From NCBI GenBank assembly GCA_937875035.1, contig CALNCF010000181.1:1-9341 (forward strand): a stretch of DNA of 9,341 nt, read 5' to 3'. The notes below the pieces were generated by a model. It had not been told where the DNA came from, did no database searches, and was given only the letters and a program-made list of their open reading frames with translations. The position numbers and the translations under genes were made by a program. Shown piece after piece: positions 1 to 5,739 of the stretch. The first letter of the stretch is position 1. Each line of letters opens with the position of its first letter. The DNA comes from an uncultured Sphingobacteriaceae bacterium. Its GTDB lineage: Bacteria > Bacteroidota > Bacteroidia > Sphingobacteriales > Sphingobacteriaceae.

Positions 1-49
1 CAGGCTGCATGCAGGCCAGTGTAAACAGGAGGAGGAATGTTCTCTTCAT
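1..49 (-). CDS. N-terminal fragment of an exported protein (truncated by window edge)
   Basis: Reading leftward from the ATG at 49 gives MKRTFLLLFTLACMQP, then the window ends. Lys and Arg at residues 2-3 followed by a run of Leu, Phe and Thr form the basic and hydrophobic parts of a signal peptide, so the product is probably exported. A Cys at residue 13 could be a lipobox Cys (LFTLAC), but the fragment is too short to separate a lipoprotein from an ordinary secreted protein. It is divergent from the T9SS cargo gene starting at 310, with a leader of about 260 bases between them. The function cannot be told. Confidence 0.5.
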   Translation of the reverse strand, partial: MKRTFLLLFTLACMQP

Positions 50-113
50 ATGTAAATAAATAACAGTTGAAAAATGAAAGGCTAATTTAGCAGATAAAGA
101 CATGAATACATAG

Positions 114-142
114 GCCGGCAGGCATATTTCCGGTCCGCCGGC
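114..142. repeat. GCCGGC inverted repeat in the divergent leader
   Basis: The 6-bp palindrome GCCGGC occurs at 114-119 and again at 137-142, separated by 17 bases, so the two copies can also pair as a hairpin. It lies in the 260-base gap between the divergent genes at 49 (-) and 310 (+). No T-run follows on either strand, so it is not an intrinsic terminator. It may be a protein-binding site or a leader structure, or coincidence. I see no coding gene in this gap. Confidence 0.3.
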
Positions 143-309
143 ATGAGCGCCCCCTGCCATTCTACGCTAAACCACTTAGCCAAAATACGTGCATTCCTGT
201 ATTGTGTTAACTGGTTGATATACCGATGTTTGATATGCTTTGCGCTCTCGTGCGGAAGCGCCACACCCTGCCTTCACGCTATTTTATGGTTTCACCTAAA
301 TCTAAAAAG

Positions 310-2145
310 ATGATGAACACAAAACGTACCCTAATCATGGTCCTTTTTGTATGGATCGTATGCTGCAGCTTCTCCGTGCAAGCGCAGCTCTTTCAAAAGA
401 ATTACATGATCGCCCCCGCGCAGCCTCAAACGGTGAACAGGAGCTATGCGACAAAAATTGTCACAAACCTTCAGCAGGATATCGGCCCGCTCGTCACGGT
501 TGGTACCTATTTCGGAGATTATTATGGAGGGCAGAGAAACATTAACCTCACGAGGCTTGATACAAGCACAGGCACTGTCATGTATTCGGGCATGCTGGTA
601 GCTCCCAATACGAATCCGGAACCCAGGGAGGCGAATGCATTTGATTATTGCCGGCTCGACGAGGGGCATGGCGACCTGGTGATTACAGGTTATAATCACA
701 GCATGTATACCGATTGCGACAACCTGCTGCTCGTCAGCACCGACCCTTTTGGAAATGTGTACTGGTCTATGGAATATTACTTCGGTATGCCTTCCTACGG
801 ATTGGATGTGGTATTCGACTCCGAGTACCGGAATATCATCGTGGTAGGTTTTATTGGTGACTCCTCGGCGAATGCCTATAAACAGGGAGTCATTATGAGT
901 GTAGATCGCTATAGCGGCGTAGTAAACTGGGTTAATCATTACTCCGGATCAGGGTCTACCACGAACTATTACAGTATCGCTTCGAATGTAGTACGGGAAG
1001 AAAGCGCTGCCGGTTTTTTTGTGACCGGAACGATCAGCAGGAACGATACCCTGAACGATCTCACGGCTACGATTCTTTTCATAGACGGTGCAGGTAATCT
1101 GAACTGGTATAATATGTTCAATGTCGGCCCCCAGTTCCCGCGCGATATGCTGAGTTCCGATTTGATCCAGGTGAGCAATAATGAAATATTGGTGATGACT
1201 TGCTATAACGACTTCGGGTATATCCTGACCAGCTTTGACATAACTGCCGGAACAGAAATTACATCGAGATATTTTACCCAGTTCCAGTCAAACATGATTC
1301 CCGTGGGCTATTCGATGCAGTTTGATGCGGGAACAGGCTTGCTGTATGTAAGCGGAGTAGGCAGCTCAACAATTGATGACCTGCTGCACCCTTTCATTGC
1401 CACACACGACCGTAACAGTTTTATCCCTTATGATATGCTGCCGGAAAGAGCCATTCACCTTAATATAGCTGACTCGGATTACAAGCGTTATAACAGCGGA
1501 GGCTTTTATACCATGTTCAGGGGAGGTCCGGGTTCCATTATAAATCCATATATCTATACACCTGATAACCTTGCTTATGATAGTGCAAGGCTATTCATGG
1601 TAAACTCCATTGATGCAGACGGTGGACATGATATGCATATCAGCAAAGCTGTTTCCGGGCTTGTCGTACATTCATGCGACGTGAGCTATATCAACACACA
1701 CCAGAATTCTGTTTTTGATATGACAGAGTATGTCGGCCTGGATTATTATCCCGGATCTCCGGAGCTGTTCGACCCGGAGATCACCCTGGAGGAAACCTCG
1801 GTGAGCGAAAGCTGCTACTGCGAACGCCTGCCGGTAAGCGGAACAGGGCAAAGACCGGCCGCGCGTAAGGCATCCCCGTCCAAAACCCAGAGCTCACTTT
1901 CAAAAGCGTTCCCTAATCCCTTCTCCGAAGAATTGAAATTTACCTTTGCTCCTGCGCATGCGGCGCAGGTGGATATCGTGCTGCTGGATATCCTGGGAAA
2001 AGAGGTGTACCAGGAGAGCCGTTATGTACAGCAGGGCGAACAGGAGATCAGCCTGTCGCTGGGACACCTGCATACCGGCATATACACCATCCGGATCATA
2101 TCACCGCGGGGGGAAGAATTTAATACGAAAGTAATGAAGAAATAA
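310..2145 (+). CDS. secreted propeller-like protein with T9SS type A sorting domain
   Basis: A secreted or surface protein of about 610 residues. I chose the ATG at 310 (another ATG follows directly at 313) because a clean signal peptide begins there: NTKR, a hydrophobic run, then VQA before Gln, a likely signal peptidase I site about 24 residues in. The frame stays open back to 226, but that extension would bury the signal peptide. The middle holds repeats of about 55-60 residues with the pattern 'I/V-x-[D]-x-x-G-x-[LV]-x-W' (GNVYW, GVVNW, GNLNW), as in beta-propeller or delta-60-type repeats. After a Pro/Ser/Lys linker, the last 80 or so residues carry PNPF, LLDILGKEVY and a GIYTIRI strand, the hallmarks of the Por secretion C-terminal sorting domain. 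The protein should cross the outer membrane by type IX secretion and be attached or released. No catalytic residues were recognised. A strong terminator follows. Confidence 0.85.
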   Translation: MMNTKRTLIMVLFVWIVCCSFSVQAQLFQKNYMIAPAQPQTVNRSYATKIVTNLQQDIGPLVTVGTYFGDYYGGQRNINLTRLDTSTGTVMYSGMLVAPNTNPEPREANAFDYCRLDEGHGDLVITGYNHSMYTDCDNLLLVSTDPFGNVYWSMEYYFGMPSYGLDVVFDSEYRNIIVVGFIGDSSANAYKQGVIMSVDRYSGVVNWVNHYSGSGSTTNYYSIASNVVREESAAGFFVTGTISRNDTLNDLTATILFIDGAGNLNWYNMFNVGPQFPRDMLSSDLIQVSNNEILVMTCYNDFGYILTSFDITAGTEITSRYFTQFQSNMIPVGYSMQFDAGTGLLYVSGVGSSTIDDLLHPFIATHDRNSFIPYDMLPERAIHLNIADSDYKRYNSGGFYTMFRGGPGSIINPYIYTPDNLAYDSARLFMVNSIDADGGHDMHISKAVSGLVVHSCDVSYINTHQNSVFDMTEYVGLDYYPGSPELFDPEITLEETSVSESCYCERLPVSGTGQRPAARKASPSKTQSSLSKAFPNPFSEELKFTFAPAHAAQVDIVLLDILGKEVYQESRYVQQGEQEISLSLGHLHTGIYTIRIISPRGEEFNTKVMKK

Positions 2146-2169
2146 CGGGCGTTATTTATAGCATAAAGC

Positions 2170-2212
2170 GAACAGGAAGGCAGGTGATATTTCATCTGCC
2201 TTCCTGTTTTTT
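2170..2212 (+). terminator. intrinsic terminator of the T9SS cargo gene
   Basis: Arms 2172-2187 and 2192-2207 form a 16-bp stem, perfect except for one G-U pair, with a TATT loop. The 3' arm runs into six T (2207-2212). It begins 26 bases past the stop codon and ends the secreted-protein gene as its own transcription unit. Confidence 0.9.
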
Positions 2213-2331
2213 CAGGCCCCGGGCTTGTGGAAAAGCTTCTACCTATCTGCTTTTTAATTGGGGAATGGCTTCTACTGGAAAATTCCCGTATGTTGTTTAA
2301 ACCCATCGGGAGGGCGTTTTTGGGCGGGGCA

Positions 2332-2339
2332 TATTTTTG
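2332..2339 (+). promoter_or_regulatory. possible Bacteroidota -7 box (TATTTTTG)
   Basis: TATTTTTG matches the Bacteroidota primary-sigma -7 consensus TAnnTTTG and lies 31 bases before the lipoprotein start at 2371, a sensible leader length. A -33 TTG/TTTG at the usual 19-21 base spacing is not present: the closest TTTG lies only 9 bases upstream. The call therefore rests on the -7 element alone. Confidence 0.35.
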
Positions 2340-2370
2340 AAAAGGTGTAAGTAACCAAAAAACGTGAATT

Positions 2371-2961
2371 ATGAAAAAGCACCTGATTACTTCATTATTA
2401 ATGTTGAGTTCGATATTAATAATCTCTTCCTGTAAAGATGATGATGACAATGCGTCTCCGTCTAAAATAGTAGAAGCCGGTGGATTTGAGGCCGACGGCT
2501 CTTTTGTAAAGGGTACCGTATCTACTTTTACCGAATCCGCGCAAGCTGTTAAATACGACTTCGAATACAGCCGTGTTTATCAGTATCCGGAGTACAGCTA
2601 CAGCCTGGGGTCAGGAACCGTAGAAGCAGCATTGGTAAAAGACCTTACCGGTACGCTGAACAATACAAACTATGCAACTGTAAAAATTACAGGTATGCAA
2701 TCGCTGGCCCAGACACAGCTTCCCAATATCGAGATCCAGGTACAGGGGCTGAAGAAGATGGACGACGGAAAAACATTCACAGGGTCCAGCACACATACCA
2801 CTCCGGGTATGAAGGTAACGAACTACAAGTATGATGCTTCAACACGGACGATCTGTGCCGACTTCAGCGATTCGACAGCGGTAGGTGCCAATGGAGAGGA
2901 CGTGATCATCAGCGGATCCTTCAAGCTGGTAGACATTAAAGAATTTGTTCAGCGTCCGTAG
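2371..2961 (+). CDS. putative surface-exposed lipoprotein, function unknown
   Basis: A 196-residue protein. The N-terminus, MKKHLITSLL followed by LIISSC, is a lipoprotein signal peptide with the lipidated Cys at residue 21. Right after the Cys come Lys and four Asp, which fits the Lys-plus-acidic lipoprotein export signal described in Bacteroidota, so the mature protein probably reaches the outer leaflet of the outer membrane. The remaining 175 residues alternate short beta-prone stretches (TVKITGM, IEIQVQGL, VIISGSFKLV) with polar turns, consistent with a small beta-sandwich or barrel-like domain. I recognise no known domain. No Shine-Dalgarno sequence is visible; an A-rich leader precedes the ATG, as is usual in this phylum. 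A terminator starts 27 bases after the stop and another precedes the gene, so it is likely monocistronic. Confidence 0.8.
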   Translation: MKKHLITSLLMLSSILIISSCKDDDDNASPSKIVEAGGFEADGSFVKGTVSTFTESAQAVKYDFEYSRVYQYPEYSYSLGSGTVEAALVKDLTGTLNNTNYATVKITGMQSLAQTQLPNIEIQVQGLKKMDDGKTFTGSSTHTTPGMKVTNYKYDASTRTICADFSDSTAVGANGEDVIISGSFKLVDIKEFVQRP

Positions 2962-2988
2962 TCCTGCTAAGGAATGTTTGAACAACAG

Positions 2989-3017
2989 AAAAAGCCCTGG
3001 TCCTCCGGGGCTTTTTT
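2989..3017 (+). terminator. intrinsic terminator of the lipoprotein gene
   Basis: Arms 2989-3000 (AAAAAGCCCTGG) and 3005-3016 (CCGGGGCTTTTT) form a 12-bp stem with one G-U pair and a TCCT loop, ending in six T (3012-3017). The A-tract at the base makes it plausible in both directions, but no minus-strand gene needs it. Confidence 0.88.
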
Positions 3018-3107
3018 GGTAACCTTCCGGCATGATTTTTTAACACCCTGTAATGAACGATGCTGACATCATCTTAACCAGATCAATTCACAATAAACTA
3101 TTGCGTT

Positions 3108-3497
3108 ATGAGCGACGAAAATATCAAAGAACCGGCAAGCTTTCCTGATGATAAGCCCGGTAAAATGAACACCATCACCCAGGTGCTGGAGAAGCTGAGG
3201 TTGAAGAACCAGGCGAACGAATTTAAATGGACCTATAGCGGCTTCAGTGCCGGCAGGGGGAAATGTTATCAGCCGGAAGACCTGCTGATCATCAAGACCT
3301 ACCGTTTCGAAGGCGATTCGGATCCCGGCGATTCAGCGATCATCTACATTATCCAGGCAAACGACGGCCTGGTCGGCTACAGCCTTGATGCGTACGGCGC
3401 ATACAGCACGAACAGCGGAGAGTACGATGATTTTATCCGAAAGATCAGCATGGAAGACCGTGATGAGCAGATCATCTTCGGAGACGGACCCGAATAG
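3108..3497 (+). CDS. small 'phosphoribosylpyrophosphate synthetase-like' family protein
   Basis: A 129-residue soluble protein of a small Bacteroidota family that databases often label phosphoribosylpyrophosphate synthetase, although at about 100 residues it is far too small and lacks the PRPP-binding loops of real Prs (about 310 residues). Family features seen here: an N-terminal helix ITQVLEKLR (residues 23-31), YQPEDLLI (54-61), YRFEGDSDPGDSAIIYII (65-82) and LDAYGAYS (93-100). The first 19 residues are polar and Pro/Asp-rich and go beyond the usual family start. Met20 (ATG at 3165) is a possible alternative start giving 110 residues. No signal peptide or membrane segment is present. The true biochemical role is unknown. 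The gene follows a terminator, and no clear terminator lies between it and the next gene (155-base gap). Confidence 0.7.
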   Translation: MSDENIKEPASFPDDKPGKMNTITQVLEKLRLKNQANEFKWTYSGFSAGRGKCYQPEDLLIIKTYRFEGDSDPGDSAIIYIIQANDGLVGYSLDAYGAYSTNSGEYDDFIRKISMEDRDEQIIFGDGPE

Positions 3498-3581
3498 CGC
3501 CGGATGTAGATGTTACTGCCCAGGTGTACGACAAGTTTCCCATCCAGGCAGCTGAAAATGAGCCTGAAAGCTGTTTATTCA

Positions 3582-3594
3582 TCGGTACGGTTTT
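3582..3594 (+). repeat. 13-bp direct repeat, copy 1 (TCGGTACGGTTTT)
   Basis: This exact 13-mer occurs 58 bases before the start of the disordered-protein gene and again before rpoN (4273-4285), in both cases in non-coding leader sequence and in the same orientation. The preceding 155-base gap (3498-3652) holds no other recognised feature apart from a weak CAGCT/AGCTG pairing without a T-run. A shared regulatory site is possible. Confidence 0.35.
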
Positions 3595-3652
3595 GTTAGG
3601 GTATAGGGTAAGGATATCTGAAAAAAGTTTAACTATTTAAAACAGCAAGATT

Positions 3653-4066
3653 ATGAGAAATCAACAGAACCAGAATCCGCAGGGAAAGACAAACCCCGCG
3701 AATTCACCACAGGCCAACCTGCATGGAACACATCAAAATGATCCGCAGCAAAGAACAAAAACCGACAACCCTGATGCCTTAGGTCAGAACCCGAAGGGTA
3801 ACCAGCAGCAGGATGACCAGATCCAGCGTAACAACCCGGATCAGGCAAAATTAAACAAGGATCCGTATGCGGCCACCAACCAGCCGCACAAGGAAGAAAA
3901 GCATACGCAGCAGAGAGATCAGCACCAGTCTGCCCAGCCAGGAAGAGGTGAGCAGCAAAAGGATGGAGACAGAACAAAAGAAAAGGGGATCGACCCCGAA
4001 CGCCCGGACCGCAAGATCGGAGATGACCCGGATGAAACGAAACGGACTGCTCCGAAAATGAAATAA
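3653..4066 (+). CDS. Gln/Asn-rich, intrinsically disordered hydrophilic protein
   Basis: A 137-residue protein with almost no hydrophobic residues: no Trp, Cys, Phe or Val, one Tyr, and three each of Leu and Ile. About 27 percent is Gln or Asn. All Asn lie in the first 76 residues, while the last 60 are charged (Asp, Glu, Lys, Arg) with repeated 'DP/DR/ERPD' runs. It has no signal peptide or membrane helix, so it should be cytosolic and unfolded. Gly is about 6.6 percent, which together with the extreme hydrophilicity resembles hydrophilins and LEA-like stress proteins; that likeness is compositional, not homology. The coding potential is supported by a sensible start after an A-rich leader, codon use like that of its neighbours, and a terminator 26 bases after the stop. 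No specific function can be assigned. Confidence 0.72.
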   Translation: MRNQQNQNPQGKTNPANSPQANLHGTHQNDPQQRTKTDNPDALGQNPKGNQQQDDQIQRNNPDQAKLNKDPYAATNQPHKEEKHTQQRDQHQSAQPGRGEQQKDGDRTKEKGIDPERPDRKIGDDPDETKRTAPKMK

Positions 4067-4091
4067 CAACTTCGATGAATCACATATTCTG

Positions 4092-4128
4092 AAAGCATCT
4101 GTATTTAGACCATACAGATGCTTTTTTT
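4092..4128 (+). terminator. intrinsic terminator of the disordered-protein gene
   Basis: Perfect 13-bp stem, AAAGCATCTGTAT (4092-4104) with ATACAGATGCTTT (4112-4124), a 7-base loop, and seven T (4122-4128). It separates this transcription unit from rpoN, which must therefore have its own promoter in the 187 bases that follow. Confidence 0.92.
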
Positions 4129-4272
4129 ATGTGGCCGGTGAGGTTGAGGCTCCCCAGTTTTCCCCGGATTTACACGCCTTCCGGAGGTTTAATTTAGATG
4201 GTGTAACATGTTTAATACGCGATACGATTCCCAGGTGCAGAATGTATAAAAAGTAGAGACGGAAATACATCT

Positions 4273-4285
4273 TCGGTACGGTTTT
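4273..4285 (+). repeat. 13-bp direct repeat, copy 2 (TCGGTACGGTTTT)
   Basis: Second copy of the 13-mer at 3582-3594, here 30 bases before the chosen rpoN start and inside the rpoN leader. The rest of the leader (4129-4315) shows no gene and no convincing promoter; TAATTTAG near 4190 is one mismatch from the TAnnTTTG -7 box. The different distances to the two genes (58 and 30 bases) argue against a core promoter element and fit an operator or leader motif better. Confidence 0.35.
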
Positions 4286-4315
4286 TCCCTGATGTATGTT
4301 GAAAAACCAAGCCTT

Positions 4316-5728
4316 ATGATTAATCAACAACAAACTCAGAGACAGCAACAAAAAATTCTGCCTCAGCAGATACAGTTGCTTAACATTCTCCACCTGAACA
4401 CCATCGCCCTGGAGCAAAGGATCTGCGATGAGATCAACGACAATCCTTTCCTGGAAGAAGACCCGAGCTCGGAGGAGACCATGGCCGACACTACGCCGGC
4501 TATGGAAGCGCAGGATTACAAAGACTGGGATGAATATGCGTATGATGATACGTATGATTACCGTGCAGAGAACAGCACTTCGGTAAGCATCCCCGAAGAC
4601 TATCGTAAACCGGTTGCCGACAGCAGCGATTTTCGCGAGCAGGTAAAGCAGCAGTTGGTTATTATGAACCTGTCTGCCGACCAGAAGAAGCTGGTCGAGT
4701 ACGTGATCGATTCCCTGAACGACCAGGGGATGCTGGAAGTTGATCCCGACGACATGGCCAACGATATTTCGTTCAGCCAGCAACGTTGGGTAGATCCCGC
4801 TGATGTGAAGGCAGCGATCGATGTGATCAGCCGCCTGGAGCCCGCAGGCCTGGGCTGCCGTTCGATCCGGGAATTCTGGATCCTTCAGCTCAGCCGCAGA
4901 ACTTCCGATAAGGATATTTGTACACTCGCCATATACATCCTGGAAGAATATTTCCGGGATCTTACCCAGCGTAATTTTGAAAAGATCGCTGCCCAGACCA
5001 ATATCGATGCGGAGCAGATGCGCAGGGTAGTTACCCTGTTGTCTACCTTAAAGATGAAGCCTGTGGATGATGCCGGGGACGCAGCCGGGAAGGACAGCAT
5101 CCTGCCTGATTTCATCGTGACCGAAGACGGAGAGGGCTTCCGTGTAGAGCTTGCTTCTGCCAGAAGCTCATCCCTGTACATCAGCGCATCGCTGGCGGAA
5201 AAATGCAAGAGCAAGGGAGCGGCCGCGCAATACCTCAAAAGCAAATACAATTCAGCCGTATGGTTTATCGACGCGATCAAAGAGCGTGAGCGTAATATGC
5301 TGCGCGTAATGAATGCTATTGTAAAGATACAGGCTGATTATTTCCGTACAGGAGATATGAAAGATCTGAAGCCGATGATCCTGAAACATATTGCCGAGAT
5401 GGTAGAGCTCGATATCTCTTCCGTATCGCGGATCACCAGTAATAAATATGCTGATACCCCTTTCGGAATGATCGCGCTGAAGAAGCTCTTCAACGAAGGC
5501 ATCGCGAACAGCAAGGGTGATATTATCAGTACTACCACCATACACTCACACATTGTCGAGCTGATCAGCAAGGAAGACAAGCACAGCCCTTATACCGATC
5601 AGCAGCTGGCCAATATCCTGGCTGATATGGGATATAACGTAGCGCGCCGTACTGTTGCCAAATACAGGGACAGCCTGCATTTACCCATGGTTCAGATGCG
5701 CGGCAGGAATGGTTTCATCAATCTATGA
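4316..5728 (+). CDS. rpoN: RNA polymerase sigma-54 factor RpoN
   Basis: Sigma-54 directs RNA polymerase to -24/-12 (GG...GC) promoters and stays closed until an AAA+ activator remodels it. With the ATG at 4316 the protein is 470 residues, the usual length. The frame is open from an ATG at 4292, but the conserved Gln-rich region I begins at Met4316. Region I (about 1-47) reads QQQKILPQQIQLLNILHL and ALEQRI...NPFLEED. An acidic Asp/Tyr-rich linker (about 48-85) follows, then the core-binding domain with the typical LEPAGLGCRSIREFWILQL (about 164-182). Near the end lie the HTH (SSVSRITSNKYADTPFG, about 368-384) and the invariant RpoN box ARRTVAKYR (443-451), which reads the -24 element. All key parts are present and intact. 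It is followed after 11 bases by a sigma-54 activator gene, very likely in the same transcript. Copy 2 of the 13-bp repeat lies in its leader. Confidence 0.97.
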   Translation: MINQQQTQRQQQKILPQQIQLLNILHLNTIALEQRICDEINDNPFLEEDPSSEETMADTTPAMEAQDYKDWDEYAYDDTYDYRAENSTSVSIPEDYRKPVADSSDFREQVKQQLVIMNLSADQKKLVEYVIDSLNDQGMLEVDPDDMANDISFSQQRWVDPADVKAAIDVISRLEPAGLGCRSIREFWILQLSRRTSDKDICTLAIYILEEYFRDLTQRNFEKIAAQTNIDAEQMRRVVTLLSTLKMKPVDDAGDAAGKDSILPDFIVTEDGEGFRVELASARSSSLYISASLAEKCKSKGAAAQYLKSKYNSAVWFIDAIKERERNMLRVMNAIVKIQADYFRTGDMKDLKPMILKHIAEMVELDISSVSRITSNKYADTPFGMIALKKLFNEGIANSKGDIISTTTIHSHIVELISKEDKHSPYTDQQLANILADMGYNVARRTVAKYRDSLHLPMVQMRGRNGFINL

Positions 5729-5734
5729 GAAGGA
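5729..5734 (+). promoter_or_regulatory. Shine-Dalgarno-like GAAGGA deciding the regulator start
   Basis: GAAGGA ends 5 bases before the ATG at 5740 and begins immediately after the rpoN stop codon. Most genes in this window have no such site, so it stands out. It favours 5740 over 5725 and suggests that ribosomes finishing rpoN re-initiate here. Confidence 0.55.
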
Positions 5735-5739
5735 ATGAC

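Noticed and set aside
82..264. Open minus-strand frame of 60 codons in the left intergenic gap
   Set aside because: No recognisable protein pattern, no ribosome-binding context, and it overlaps the leaders of both flanking genes; it looks like chance.
226..309. Upstream extension of the T9SS cargo gene to the ATG at 226
   Set aside because: It would place 28 residues, several of them basic, ahead of a typical signal peptide that begins at 310/313.
331..939. 202-codon minus-strand frame antisense to the T9SS cargo gene
   Set aside because: The plus strand has a signal peptide, repeats and sorting domain; the antisense product resembles nothing and comes from codon-bias shadowing.
3019..3034. 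GG-N10-GC arrangement near TGGTAACC...GGCA as a sigma-54 promoter for the gene at 3108
   Set aside because: The spacing fits, but the -12 half reads CGGC instead of TTGC, and it abuts the preceding terminator's T-run; too weak to call.
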